DNA of 39,468 nucleotides from Betaproteobacteria bacterium (GCA_947486575.1 CANKUB010000033.1:1-39468); one strand, 5' to 3'. Counted from the first letter of the stretch, positions 1 to 8,386 are shown. Notes: generated by a model from the letters alone, not told the origin. A program made the numbers and translations.

Positions 1-48
1 ACTGCCCAGTCTTGCGTGTCGGATGTCTTGCTCAAGCAATACCGTCAT
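1..48 (-). CDS. Possible 5' end of a gene cut by the window edge
   Basis: A minus-strand ATG at 48 opens a frame of 16 codons that is still open at base 1 (begins MTVLLEQDIR). It would be the next gene downstream of the TauD-like gene on the same strand. The upstream GGTGA is only a weak ribosome site. Too little is visible to name a family, and it may be a chance frame. Confidence 0.25.
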   Translation of the reverse strand, partial: MTVLLEQDIRHARLGS

Positions 49-197
49 GAAATCAATTCACCATTACAGTAACATCGCTTATGCAAAAGTACAATCCCCC
101 CAATTCACAAGCCCCAGATTTCAAAGGCAAAGTTGTGGGTAATGATCAGGGTATGTCACCGGTGACACTGCGTGCCGACGCGCAGCGCCGCACGTCG

Positions 198-1049
198 TCA
201 CACCGGACGCTCGCCCTGAATCAGCACGCGGTGCATGATGCGCGGCTCGCCCACCGGATAGTCGTTCACCACGCGGTGCATGGTGGCACGGTTGTCCCAA
301 ACGACGACATCGCCCACGCTCCAAACTTGGCCGTAATGATGCCGGGGCTTACGTGCCTCGTCCGTCAGTTCGTCGAGCAGGGCGTCGCTCTCCGCCCGTG
401 GCAGCCCGACGATGCGGTCGAGCCAGTTAGGATTGAGATAAAGCCCTTTGCGGCCGGTCACCGGGTGCGTGCGCACCAGCGGATGCTCGACATCGGGTGT
501 TTCCGCGATTTCCTGCGGTGTGCGCGGCGCAGGCCGATTACGCGCGCGCGGCGTGTCATAGCCGTGTATCGCGCGCTTGCCTTCGATGCGCCCTCTGGTT
601 GCCTCGGGCAATGCATCGTAAACCGAATGCATATTGCAAAACCACGTTGCCCCGCCGCGACTCGGAATCTCAATGCCATGCAGCAACGTTGCCTTGGCGG
701 GAATTTCGAAATACGAATCATCGGTATGCCAATCCTCGGCGCGGTAAGCCGTCTTGTCGGTGGTGCCGTCCCTCATTAGGGTGCTCACCATGGTTGAGAC
801 TTCGGGCACGGTGCCAACGCGCTTGCGCCGCAGCAACTGAACCCGCGGTTCGCCAAACGCGCGCGCAAGATCGCGCGTCTCATCCGGCGTCATGGGCACA
901 CCTGGAATTACCACCAGTAGATGCTCGGCGAGCGCTTGGTCCAGCAGTGCCGCCGTGTCAGGCGTGTTCGCTTGGGACCGGTCGAGCCCTTCGATGCGGG
1001 CGCCCAACGCGCCACTCGATCGGATGATGCGAGGTACGAGGTGGGGCAT
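198..1049 (-). CDS. TauD/TfdA family Fe(II)/2-oxoglutarate dioxygenase
   Basis: This 283-residue protein has the length and layout of the TauD/TfdA family, cytosolic non-heme iron enzymes that couple 2-oxoglutarate decarboxylation to oxidation of a sulfonate, phenoxyacid or similar substrate. The iron ligands are visible: HTD at residues 108-110 (in EDWHTDDSYF) and the distal His near 258 (NRATMHRV). The 2-oxoglutarate-binding Arg is near 270 (EPRIMHRV). The stop lies at 198-200. It is followed closely on the same strand by the upstream glxR gene (12 bp gap), so the two are probably co-transcribed from the glxR side. The substrate cannot be read from sequence. Confidence 0.88.
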   Translation of the reverse strand: MPHLVPRIIRSSGALGARIEGLDRSQANTPDTAALLDQALAEHLLVVIPGVPMTPDETRDLARAFGEPRVQLLRRKRVGTVPEVSTMVSTLMRDGTTDKTAYRAEDWHTDDSYFEIPAKATLLHGIEIPSRGGATWFCNMHSVYDALPEATRGRIEGKRAIHGYDTPRARNRPAPRTPQEIAETPDVEHPLVRTHPVTGRKGLYLNPNWLDRIVGLPRAESDALLDELTDEARKPRHHYGQVWSVGDVVVWDNRATMHRVVNDYPVGEPRIMHRVLIQGERPV

Positions 1050-1060
1050 GGCGCGCCGGG

Positions 1061-1945
1061 TTACTTCGCCACGTCGTGATTCGCCATGCGCTCAAGCGCT
1101 TTCACCATGCCAGAGTGATCCCATTTGGCGCCGCCGTTCGCAACGCAGGTATTGAACAACTCTTGTGCCGTTGCAGTATTAGGCAGCGCTACACCCATGG
1201 CGCGCGCGCCTTGCAATGCAAGATTCAAATCTTTCTGATGCAGTTCAATACGGAAGCCCGGATCAAACGTGCGTTTAATCATGCGCTCGCCATGCACTTC
1301 CAGAATGCGCGATGCAGCGAACCCGCCCATCAGCGCCTGCCGCACTTTGGCGGGGTCAGCACCGGCTTTGGAGGCAAACACCAGCGCTTCGCTGACGGCT
1401 TCAATGTTGAGTGCAACGATGATCTGGTTGCACACTTTGCAGGTTTGCCCATCGCCGTTGCCGCCGACCAGCGTGATGTTTTTGCCCATCAATTCAAAGA
1501 TGGGTTTTACTTTGTCGAACGTGGCCGGGTTTGCGCCGATCATGATGGTGAGTGATGCGGCTTTTGCGCCGACTTCGCCGCCGGATACCGGCGCGTCTAC
1601 ATACTCACAGCCGAGATCATTGATTTTTTTGGCAAAGGCTTTGGTCTCGATGGGTGAAATCGAACTCATGTCGATTACGATTTTCCCTGTGCTCAAACCC
1701 TCGGTCACGCCGTTTGCGCCGAACAACACTTTATCCACATCCGGCGTATCCGGCACCATGACGATAATAACGTCGGCTTTTTGTGCGACTTCTTTGGCAT
1801 TAGCGCAGGCTTTGCCACCTGCGTCGGTGAGTTCTTTGGCAACGCCGCTGCGCGATGTGAGAAACAGCGTGTGGCCACCTTTGATCAGGTTAAGGGCCAT
1901 GGGTTTGCCCATGATGCCAAGTCCGATGAAGCCGATGTTGCTCAT
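1061..1945 (-). CDS. glxR: 2-hydroxy-3-oxopropionate (tartronate semialdehyde) reductase
   Basis: This 294-residue beta-hydroxyacid dehydrogenase reduces tartronate semialdehyde to D-glycerate with NAD(P)H in the glyoxylate/glycerate pathway. The N-terminal Rossmann motif GLGIMG is at residues 8-13, the family signature DAPVSGG at 117-123, and the catalytic Lys at about 170 (GQTCKVCNQ). The ATG at 1945 is chosen because AGGAGA sits about six bases upstream, the length then matches GarR/GlxR, and the protein begins directly with the dinucleotide fold; a longer frame to 2011 adds no homologous sequence. Hydroxypyruvate isomerase lies 1 kb away, supporting the pathway. Other beta-hydroxyacid dehydrogenases such as 3-hydroxyisobutyrate dehydrogenase remain possible. 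Confidence 0.88.
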   Translation of the reverse strand: MSNIGFIGLGIMGKPMALNLIKGGHTLFLTSRSGVAKELTDAGGKACANAKEVAQKADVIIVMVPDTPDVDKVLFGANGVTEGLSTGKIVIDMSSISPIETKAFAKKINDLGCEYVDAPVSGGEVGAKAASLTIMIGANPATFDKVKPIFELMGKNITLVGGNGDGQTCKVCNQIIVALNIEAVSEALVFASKAGADPAKVRQALMGGFAASRILEVHGERMIKRTFDPGFRIELHQKDLNLALQGARAMGVALPNTATAQELFNTCVANGGAKWDHSGMVKALERMANHDVAK

Positions 1946-2038
1946 GAAGTTCTCCTGGTAAATTGAAACGCGATTCTGCCACAGCGTGCGCACGGCAGCA
2001 CGTAGAATCACGGCTTTCCATCACACGGAAGAGCATCC

Positions 2039-2986
2039 ATGAAAAAGACGTTCACGCGGGGTTTGGCTACGTTGATACTGGCTAGTGCAGCGCCGCACGG
2101 GTATGGCCAGGAATTTCCCGTGAAAACGCTGCGCATCATTACCTCGCCCATCGGCGGCGGCAACGATTTTCCCGCGCGCTTGATCGCGCTGGCGCTGGCA
2201 GGTCCGCTGGGCCAGCAAATTGTGGTGGACAACCGGCCCACGGTGCTGATTGCGGATATCGTGGCCAAATCGCCACCGGACGGTTACACGCTGCTGCTTA
2301 CCGGCAGCTCGCACTGGATAGGGCCGCTGGTCGAAAAAGTGAATTACGATCCGGTGCGCGACTTTGCCGCGATCACGCTGGTTGACCGTGCGCCCGTGGT
2401 GCTGGTGGTGCATCCTTCGCTGCCGGTGAAAAACGTCAAGGACACGATTGCGCTTGCCAGGGCGCGTCCGGGAGAGCTGAATGTGGCGGTTGGTGGAATC
2501 GGCAGCTCGAATTTCATGGGCGCGGTACTGTTCAATCATCTGGCGGGTGTCAACGTTACACGCATACCCTACAAGGGCAGTTCGCTGGCGATGACAGCGC
2601 TGCTGAGTGGCGAGATTCAGATGATGTTTACCTCTGCTGGCGCAGTGGCGCCGCACATGAAGTCCGGGCGATTGCGCGCGCTGGCTGTGGGCAGTTTGAA
2701 GCCTTCCGCCCTGACGCCGGGCCTGCCGACCATTGCCGCAGCGGGCGTGCCGGACTATGAATCGGAAACGCTGCACGCGATGTTCGCGCCAGCGAAAACG
2801 CCGTCGGCCATTGTTGCCAGGCTCAATACGGAAATCGGCCGTTATCTGCGCAGCGCGCAAGCGAAAGACGTGTTTCTCAAGGCCGGTATCGAGCCTGCGC
2901 CTTCGCAACCCGATGAACTGTTGGATATCATGAACCGGGAATCGGCGCGTATGGGAAAGGTGCTGAAAGCGGCGGGCACTAAGTAG
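2039..2986 (+). CDS. Bug-family tripartite tricarboxylate transporter receptor 1
   Basis: This 315-residue secreted receptor belongs to the Bug/TctC family, periplasmic proteins that bind carboxylated small molecules and hand them to TctAB-type membrane partners. It has a signal peptide (residues 1 to about 24, ending HGYGQ), then family motifs VDNRP, PPDGYTLLL, IPYKGSS and LPTIAAAGVPDYE. The usual GGxxD loop appears as GGGNDFPAR. No TctA or TctB gene is present in the window. Its 3' end overlaps the convergent hydroxypyruvate isomerase by 8 bp. The ligand is unknown; the glxR/hyi setting suggests a hydroxy or keto acid, by inference only. Confidence 0.92.
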   Translation: MKKTFTRGLATLILASAAPHGYGQEFPVKTLRIITSPIGGGNDFPARLIALALAGPLGQQIVVDNRPTVLIADIVAKSPPDGYTLLLTGSSHWIGPLVEKVNYDPVRDFAAITLVDRAPVVLVVHPSLPVKNVKDTIALARARPGELNVAVGGIGSSNFMGAVLFNHLAGVNVTRIPYKGSSLAMTALLSGEIQMMFTSAGAVAPHMKSGRLRALAVGSLKPSALTPGLPTIAAAGVPDYESETLHAMFAPAKTPSAIVARLNTEIGRYLRSAQAKDVFLKAGIEPAPSQPDELLDIMNRESARMGKVLKAAGTK

Positions 2987-3758
2987 CGGTCGGCAGCCAG
3001 ACGAGTCCCGCATCCGTCGTTGTTAGCGGCTTATATTCGCAGCCAATCCATCCACTGTAACCAATCTTGTCGATGAACTCGAATAGAAATTTATAGTTGA
3101 TTTCGCCGGTGCCCGGTTCGTGGCGACCGGGGTTATCCGCCAACTGCATGTGCGGAATCATGGCGAGATTTTTCTCGATGGTGCCGGCGAGATCGCCTTC
3201 CATGATTTGCATGTGGTAGATGTCGTATTGCACGAACAGGTTGTCGCTGCCCGTATCACGAATGATATCGAGCGCTTGCTGCGTGTGATTGAGATAAAAG
3301 CCCGGCATGTCGCGCTTGCTGTTGATCGGCTCGATCAGCAGCTTGATGCCTGCGGCTTTGAACTTGGGCGCAGCAAGTTTTAAATTGGCGACGAAGGTTT
3401 CGCGCAGCTTTTCCGCTGCAACGTTTGCGGGCGCGAGTCCCGCGAGGCAGTTCACCTGTTTGCAGTCGAGCGCAGTTGCGTATTCGATGGCTTTTTCGAC
3501 GCTGGCCTGAAATTCGTTGATACGATCAGGGTGGCACGCAATGCCGCGTTCGCCTTTGGCCCAATCACCTGCCGGCAGGTTGTGCAGCACTTGAATGAGT
3601 TTGTGACGGTTTAATAGTTCAGCGAGTTGATGTTTGTCGTAGTCGTACGGAAACAGATATTCAACGCCCTTAAAGCCCGCGCGCGCGGCTGCGCCGAAGC
3701 GTTCGAGGAATTCGTGCTCGTTGTAGAGCAGCGTGAGATTGGCGCAGAATTTCGGCAT
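2979..3758 (-). CDS. hyi: Hydroxypyruvate isomerase
   Basis: This 259-residue xylose-isomerase-like TIM barrel matches Hyi, which interconverts hydroxypyruvate and tartronate semialdehyde. Expected metal and catalytic residues are visible: E143 (LIEPIN), D179 and H182 (QYDIYHMQ) and E241 (CEYKP). The start MPKFCANLTLL is typical of the family. Length matches E. coli Hyi almost exactly. Together with glxR it would turn hydroxypyruvate or tartronate semialdehyde into D-glycerate; no glyoxylate carboligase (gcl) is seen nearby. Its start lies 11 bp past the stop of the DUF1499 gene, so it is probably the last gene of a leftward operon with the two Bug receptors. Confidence 0.9.
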   Translation of the reverse strand: MPKFCANLTLLYNEHEFLERFGAAARAGFKGVEYLFPYDYDKHQLAELLNRHKLIQVLHNLPAGDWAKGERGIACHPDRINEFQASVEKAIEYATALDCKQVNCLAGLAPANVAAEKLRETFVANLKLAAPKFKAAGIKLLIEPINSKRDMPGFYLNHTQQALDIIRDTGSDNLFVQYDIYHMQIMEGDLAGTIEKNLAMIPHMQLADNPGRHEPGTGEINYKFLFEFIDKIGYSGWIGCEYKPLTTTDAGLVWLPTAT

Positions 3759-3769
3759 GATAATATAAT

Positions 3770-4216
3770 CTAACTATTTGTTTTTAAATGATTATTTAAT
3801 TCCTGACAAAATGCGCTGATGCGCCGGGCGTTGACGCCTAAATCGGTTACGCCAATACGTGAGGCGGATCGCATGTCGAGTTGTGCGCCTGCGCCATGCG
3901 CACAAATGCGTATCACCACGTCGTCCTTGAATCGCAGAAAACGTGTGGCAGCAGTGGCCTCGATGCGGCCCTCCGCTTCAACGGCGGCGGCGATTGTCCA
4001 GTTGAGTGTGCGTGCAAGATCGAGAGCAACGTTAAATACTGCGGCAGGCGCTTGCATGAACACCGCCGTAGTTAACTCGGGATAACGCGCGCGATGCTTA
4101 TCAGCGCGCAGGCCGCTGTACTCAACGCCGTTCTCGCACTTGAGCCGGATCTCACGCAGCGCTACGAACGGTGGTGGATCGTCCGCAGCGGTGCAAACAT
4201 CGTGTATTAACCCCAT
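3770..4216 (-). CDS. DUF1499 family protein
   Basis: The C-terminal half carries the DUF1499 signature: TRFLRFKDDVVIRI followed by MRSASRIGVTDLGVNARRI. No catalytic role is established for the family. The ATG at 4216 overlaps the TGA of the upstream Bug gene (TGATG), which indicates translational coupling; a frame open to 4258 is less likely. At 148 residues it is of normal length. Its last codons read LKTNS-stop and lie inside a copy of the dispersed A/T repeat at 3771-3799, so the repeat supplies the stop codon. The same LKTN ending occurs in IspD in this window, where another copy of the repeat does the same. Confidence 0.8.
   Translation of the reverse strand: MGLIHDVCTAADDPPPFVALREIRLKCENGVEYSGLRADKHRARYPELTTAVFMQAPAAVFNVALDLARTLNWTIAAAVEAEGRIEATAATRFLRFKDDVVIRICAHGAGAQLDMRSASRIGVTDLGVNARRISAFCQELNNHLKTNS
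3771..3799 (+). repeat. Dispersed A/T repeat, copy 1 (forward)
   Basis: TAACTATTTGTTTTTAAA followed by TGATTATTTAA. It shares the 13-nt core ATTTGTTTTTAAA with copies near 8.9, 18.9, 24.0, 27.75 and 28.4 kb. It overlaps the last codons and stop of the DUF1499 gene. Confidence 0.75.
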
Positions 4217-5202
4217 CAATCGACTTTCACTTTGGCGGATTTGACCACCTTGGCCCACTTGGCGATTTCGTCCTTCAGATAGACGCCGAATTCCTCGGGT
4301 GTTTGCAGGGCAGGTTCTGCGCCCTGCGCGATGATGGAATTTCTCATCGTGGGTTCGTTGGTCACCTTCACGATCGCGTCATACAATCGCTGCACGATGG
4401 GTCGCGGTGTATTTGCGGGCGCCATGATGGAAATCCAAGATGCCACGTCAAAGCCCGCCAGCCCCGACTCGTGCGCGGTGGGCACATCAGGTGCGACGGC
4501 AGAGCGTTTCAGCGTGGTGGCGGCGATCAGCCGCAGCCGGCCACCTTTGGCGTGCGGTAGCGTAGCGGTGATGCCTGAGCAATACAGTTGCACTTGTCCA
4601 CCCAGCAGGTCAACCATCGCTGGCGCGCCGCCTTTGTATGGCACGTGTACCATGTCGATGCCCGCCATGGTTTTCAGCAACTCGCCACACAAATGCGGAG
4701 TACCGCCGCTGCCCGACGACGAAAAATGCAGCTTGCCCGGCTGCGTTTTGGCATAGGCAATAAATTCCTTGATGTTGTTGGCAGGTACCGACGGGTGTAT
4801 CGCGATGGCGTAAGGTATGGTGACAAAGCGTGCCACCGGCGCAAGATCACGCACGGGATCGTAGGGCAATTTGGAAAAAACACTGGGGCCGATGGCGAGC
4901 GTGCCGTTGACGCCGAGCAGCAGCGTGTAGCCGTCTGGCGGTGCGCGCACGACGATTTCCGCGCCGATGTGTCCGCTGGCGCCAGAGCGGTTATCTACCA
5001 CGACTTGCTGGCCCAACACGTCGGTGAGTTTTTGCGCCAGCGCACGGCCAAGAATATCGTTGCTGCTGGAGCCTGCCGGAAACGGAATAATGAAGCGGAT
5101 CGGGCGCGTGGGATAGGTCTGTGCCGTCGCGCTAAACGATAAAGCGAAGAGCGATAAGGCAAAGAGTAATATTAAGTAATTGACCTTATTTATTATTTTC
5201 AC
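4216..5202 (-). CDS. Bug-family tripartite tricarboxylate transporter receptor 2
   Basis: This 328-residue periplasmic receptor has a signal peptide (KIINKVNYLILLFALSLF with an A-T-A-Q cleavage region), then YPTRPIRFIIPFPAGSS, VVDNRSGASG, PPDGYTLLLG and VPYKGGAPA, all hallmarks of Bug/TctC proteins. I place the start at GTG 5202, because it gives a clean signal peptide and a 4-bp gap after the previous gene; the frame is open further upstream but that part has no signal-peptide logic and overlaps the neighbour. It is the middle of a three-gene leftward unit (Bug3, Bug2, DUF1499). Ligand unknown. Confidence 0.92.
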   Translation of the reverse strand: MKIINKVNYLILLFALSLFALSFSATAQTYPTRPIRFIIPFPAGSSSNDILGRALAQKLTDVLGQQVVVDNRSGASGHIGAEIVVRAPPDGYTLLLGVNGTLAIGPSVFSKLPYDPVRDLAPVARFVTIPYAIAIHPSVPANNIKEFIAYAKTQPGKLHFSSSGSGGTPHLCGELLKTMAGIDMVHVPYKGGAPAMVDLLGGQVQLYCSGITATLPHAKGGRLRLIAATTLKRSAVAPDVPTAHESGLAGFDVASWISIMAPANTPRPIVQRLYDAIVKVTNEPTMRNSIIAQGAEPALQTPEEFGVYLKDEIAKWAKVVKSAKVKVD

Positions 5203-5206
5203 AATA

Positions 5207-6184
5207 TTACTCGGTCTGAATTTTTGCGGCTTTGACCAGTTTTGCCCACTTGGCGATATCGCTCTTGATATCCGCTGCGAACGCCTCCGGGTCGAGCAGC
5301 GCCATCTCCGCACCTTGCTGTTGCACGAAAGTTTTCATGTCATCCGTTTGAGTGATTTTCGCCAGCGTGCCATACAGTTTTTGCACAATGGCACGCGGCG
5401 TTTTGGCGGGCGCGACGATGCCTGTCCATGACGTCACTTCAAAATTCTTCAGGCCCTGTTCGTTGATTGTGGGAATGTCCGGCATCAGCGCGGAGCGTTT
5501 CAGCGTGGCCATGCCGATGGGCCGCATGCGTCCGGCCTTGATCAACGCATTAAGCGCGGTCAGGCCGGAACAGAACATCTGAATCTGCCCGGACAGCACA
5601 TCGGTGGTGGCGACCCCGGCGCCCTTGTACGGTACGTGCACCATGTCGGTCGCGGCCACCGTGTTGAACAACTCACCACACAAATGCGGCGAGCTGCCCA
5701 CGCCTGACGACGCAAAATTAATGCTGCGCGGTTTGGCCTTCGCCAGTGCGATCAATTCTTTCACGTTTTGCGCGGGCAGGCTGTTGGTCACCACCATCAC
5801 ATACGGAATAATTGCAATGCGTGCCACTGCGGCGAAATCGCGCGTGGCGTCGTAACCGATTTGTTTGTAGACCGCCGGTGCAACCGTCAGCGGCCCGGCA
5901 ATGGCCACCAGCAGGGTGTAGCCATCGGGTGGGGCTTTGGCGACAATTTCGCTGCCGGACGTGCCGCCTGCACCGGCGCGGTTATCGACCACGACTTGCT
6001 GGCCCAGTGCCAGTGTCATGCGCTGCGCCAGGCCACGACCCAGAATATCGTTGGTGCTGGAGCCGGGCGAAAATGGCACGATCAGGCGGATAGGGCGCGA
6101 GGGGTAGACCTCGGTTTGTGCATGAACCGTTGCGCCGATTGTTAGGGATACAATCCCGAATACTAGGCTAACTAATTGTTTCAA
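5207..6184 (-). CDS. Bug-family tripartite tricarboxylate transporter receptor 3
   Basis: This 325-residue Bug/TctC receptor has a signal peptide ending near TVHAQ, then YPSRPIRLIVPFSPGSS, VVDNRAGAGG, PPDGYTLLVA, VPYKGAGVA and the C-terminal IAKWAKLVKAAKI. It is close in sequence to the next gene downstream (same PGSSTNDILGR-type loop and FCSGLTALNA), suggesting tandem duplication. The start is a TTG at 6184 with AGGA about nine bases upstream. First gene of the leftward Bug3-Bug2-DUF1499 unit. Ligand unknown. Confidence 0.92.
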   Translation of the reverse strand: MKQLVSLVFGIVSLTIGATVHAQTEVYPSRPIRLIVPFSPGSSTNDILGRGLAQRMTLALGQQVVVDNRAGAGGTSGSEIVAKAPPDGYTLLVAIAGPLTVAPAVYKQIGYDATRDFAAVARIAIIPYVMVVTNSLPAQNVKELIALAKAKPRSINFASSGVGSSPHLCGELFNTVAATDMVHVPYKGAGVATTDVLSGQIQMFCSGLTALNALIKAGRMRPIGMATLKRSALMPDIPTINEQGLKNFEVTSWTGIVAPAKTPRAIVQKLYGTLAKITQTDDMKTFVQQQGAEMALLDPEAFAADIKSDIAKWAKLVKAAKIQTE

Positions 6185-6292
6185 TGAATAAATTCCTGAA
6201 GAGATGAGAGGGCGTCAGCGCGGTAAGGATGGGCATTAGTTTAACCCATGCGCTGCGTATAATCGCTCGTGACAAAGCATTCAAAAGTTCGC

Positions 6293-6320
6293 CTTGTCAT
6301 TCCCGCGCAGGCGAGGATGA
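6293..6320. repeat. REP-like imperfect inverted repeat (copy A)
   Basis: The sequence around GTCATTCCCGCGCAGGCG folds back on GATGAC at its right end (GTCATtC / GgATGAC). It resembles the TCATTCCCGC-type palindromes that are dispersed in many proteobacterial genomes. A second, cleaner copy lies at 6976-7009 on the far side of the mocA-like gene. Confidence 0.55.
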
Positions 6321-6362
6321 CGCGGGTGGTTTTACACCGAGATTACTTTTACGCCAATATTC

Positions 6363-6950
6363 ATGGCTGACAGACAACAGCATCATATCGCAGGTATCCT
6401 CCTCGCCGCAGGCGCAGGCTCCCGCTTCGGCGGCGGCAAATTGCTGCATCCGCTGGATGGCGTTGCCATCGGTGTGCGCTCTGCGCGCAACATGCTGGCC
6501 GCCGGTTTGCAGGTGACGGCTGTGGTGCGGCCCGGTAGTGACGAACTGACGCGTCTGCTGCACATCGAGGGCGTGGATGTCACGGTGTGCGCGAATGCCG
6601 CCGATGGCATGGGCGTGAGTCTAGCGCATGTGATTGCGCATACAAGCGGTGCCGCAGGATGGGTAGTGGCGCTTGCGGATATGCCGCGCATACGGCCCGC
6701 AACCATCCAATGCATTGCGGATGTCGTGAGCTCAGGTGCGTTGATCGCAGCGCCCGCATTTCATGGTGAGCGCGGTCACCCGGTAGGTTTCAGCGCGGCG
6801 TTGCGTGATGAATTGCTGGCGTGCCTCGGCGATGAAGGCGCGCGCGCAGTCGTTAAACGCCACTATGCGGAAATTCGGCTTGTAGCTAGCGACGACCCCG
6901 GCGTGATTTTTGATATCGACCGCAAAGAAGATGTGCCGCCACCGGTATAA
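6363..6950 (+). CDS. MobA/MocA-like nucleotidyltransferase
   Basis: This 195-residue NTP transferase has the N-terminal nucleotide-binding signature GILLAAGAGSRFGGGKLL (residues about 11-28) and the metal-binding LADMP region near 100, followed by GHPVGFS. These are typical of molybdenum cofactor cytidylyltransferase (MocA) and relatives that cytidylylate or guanylylate molybdopterin. Molybdenum hydroxylase maturation often uses MocA together with MoxR and CoxE-like VWA proteins, both of which follow here, so a role in maturing a CO-dehydrogenase-type enzyme is a fair inference. No molybdenum hydroxylase subunits are in the window. The gene is flanked by two REP-like palindromes. Confidence 0.82.
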   Translation: MADRQQHHIAGILLAAGAGSRFGGGKLLHPLDGVAIGVRSARNMLAAGLQVTAVVRPGSDELTRLLHIEGVDVTVCANAADGMGVSLAHVIAHTSGAAGWVVALADMPRIRPATIQCIADVVSSGALIAAPAFHGERGHPVGFSAALRDELLACLGDEGARAVVKRHYAEIRLVASDDPGVIFDIDRKEDVPPPV

Positions 6951-6975
6951 TTACCCATTGTTCAGCGTAGTTGCC

Positions 6976-7009
6976 TGCCGTCATTGCCGCTTGTGCAGGA
7001 ATGACGGCA
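6976..7009. repeat. REP-like perfect inverted repeat (copy B)
   Basis: TGCCGTCATT at 6976-6985 pairs perfectly with AATGACGGCA at 7000-7009 across a 14-nt loop containing CCGCTTGTGCAGG. It may act as a transcription barrier after the mocA-like gene, but there is no T-run long enough to call a terminator. Confidence 0.65.
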
Positions 7010-7033
7010 AGTTTTAATCTCAAGGAATCCAAC

Positions 7034-7873
7034 ATGCGTTTTGAAGGCACCGACAATTACGTAGCAACTCACGACCTGATGCTGGCGGTCAATGCGGCCA
7101 TCACCCTGGAGCGTCCGCTGTTGATCAAGGGCGAGCCCGGCACCGGCAAAACCATGCTGGCACTTGAAGTGGCCAAGGCGCTGAAGCGTCCGCTCTATGA
7201 GTGGCACATCAAATCCACCACTAAGGCGCAGCACGGGCTGTATGAATATGACGCGGTGTCGCGGCTGCGTGATTCGCAATTGGGCGACGAAAAAGTCAAA
7301 GACATTTCTAATTACATCATTCAGGGCATGTTGTGGAAAGCGTTTGAGTCGCCGGAGCACTCCGTGCTGCTGATCGACGAAGTGGACAAGGCCGATATCG
7401 AATTTCCGAACGACCTGCTGCGCGAGCTCGACCGCATGGAGTTTTATGTCTACGAGACGCAAAAACTGGTGAAAGCCACCACGCGGCCACTGGTGATTAT
7501 CACCAGCAACAACGAAAAAGAGTTGCCTGATGCGTTTTTGCGGCGCTGTTTCTTCCACTACATTCGATTCCCCGATCGCGAGACCATGACGCAGATCGTC
7601 GACGTGCATTTCCCCGACATCAAGAAGATTCTGCTCAATCAGGCGCTGAATGCGTTCTTTGAAATTCGCGACGTGCCGGGCTTGAAGAAAAAGCCGTCTA
7701 CCTCCGAATTGCTCGATTGGCTCAAGCTGCTGGTGGCGGAAGATATCTCGCCGGAAGCGCTGCATAGCCAGGATCAGCACAAGATTATTCCACCGCTGCA
7801 CGGCGCGCTGCTCAAAAACGAGCAGGACGTGCATTTGTTTGAGCGCCTCGTGTTCATGTCGCGCAAGAAATAG
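7034..7873 (+). CDS. MoxR-family AAA+ ATPase
   Basis: This 279-residue AAA+ protein has Walker A GEPGTGKT near residues 33-40, Walker B VLLIDEVDKAD near 112-122, sensor 1 TSNNEKELPDAF and the arginine-finger region LRRCFFHYIRFPDRE. This is the MoxR/CoxD-like group, which works with VWA proteins as chaperones for cofactor insertion or complex assembly. The ATG at 7034 has AAGGA eight bases upstream, and the homologous sequence begins right there. Its usual partner, a CoxE-like VWA protein, is found at 8901, separated by two unrelated small genes rather than being directly adjacent. Confidence 0.9.
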   Translation: MRFEGTDNYVATHDLMLAVNAAITLERPLLIKGEPGTGKTMLALEVAKALKRPLYEWHIKSTTKAQHGLYEYDAVSRLRDSQLGDEKVKDISNYIIQGMLWKAFESPEHSVLLIDEVDKADIEFPNDLLRELDRMEFYVYETQKLVKATTRPLVIITSNNEKELPDAFLRRCFFHYIRFPDRETMTQIVDVHFPDIKKILLNQALNAFFEIRDVPGLKKKPSTSELLDWLKLLVAEDISPEALHSQDQHKIIPPLHGALLKNEQDVHLFERLVFMSRKK

Positions 7874-7885
7874 CAGCGACTGGCA

Positions 7886-8386
7886 GTGCGGAGGAGGGGC
7901 TTTCCACCGGTTGTGGATGAGAACTGCAAGGTATTGATTTTAGGGAGTTTTCCCAGTCCGTTGTCGCTGGCGAAAAAGCAGTATTACGGTCACCCTCAGA
8001 ATCATTTCTGGAAACTGATGGGGGCGCTACTGAAGGAACCGCTTTACGAAATGGCGTATCGGGAGCGACTGCTGGTATTGTCGAAAAACGGCATCGGTCT
8101 GTGGGATGTTTTGCACCAATGCGAACGTGCCGGGGCGCTCGACAGCAGTATACGTAATGCTGTGAACAACGATTTCAAAAAGGTCACGCGGGTGGCGGGT
8201 GGGTTGCAGCGGGTGTGTTTTAACGGCCAAACCGCCGGGCGCTTTCAATCTGTATTCGCGGAGGCTGGTTATGAGACGCTGGTGTTGCCGTCATCAAGCC
8301 CCGCGTATGCCGTGAAGTTCGAGCTAAAGTTGAAAGCGTGGCGGGGCGTGACGGCTAAGACAAAACAAAACGCACGTCCCATATAA
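7886..8386 (+). CDS. DNA-deoxyinosine glycosylase (UDG superfamily)
   Basis: This 166-residue protein has the motifs of the hypoxanthine-DNA glycosylase branch of the uracil-DNA glycosylase fold: VLILGSFPSPLSL near residues 16-28, then QYYGHPQNHFWKLM, and the C-terminal loop LPSSSPAYA. Such enzymes excise deaminated adenine (hypoxanthine) from DNA. The GTG at 7886 is preferred because the family normally starts with a few residues before FPPVVD; a GTG a few codons later has a better GGAGGAGGGG ribosome site and could be used instead. It follows moxR by 12 bp and is likely co-transcribed. Confidence 0.85.
   Translation: MRRRGFPPVVDENCKVLILGSFPSPLSLAKKQYYGHPQNHFWKLMGALLKEPLYEMAYRERLLVLSKNGIGLWDVLHQCERAGALDSSIRNAVNNDFKKVTRVAGGLQRVCFNGQTAGRFQSVFAEAGYETLVLPSSSPAYAVKFELKLKAWRGVTAKTKQNARPI

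Noticed and set aside
5161-5215. A/T-rich stretch at the start of Bug receptor 2 as another repeat copy
   Set aside because: It lacks the ATTTGTTTTTAAA core and is explained by signal-peptide codons.
6162-6195. AAACAATTAGTTAG at the start of Bug receptor 3 as a repeat copy
   Set aside because: It resembles the right end of the repeat but lacks the A5 core; too diverged to count.
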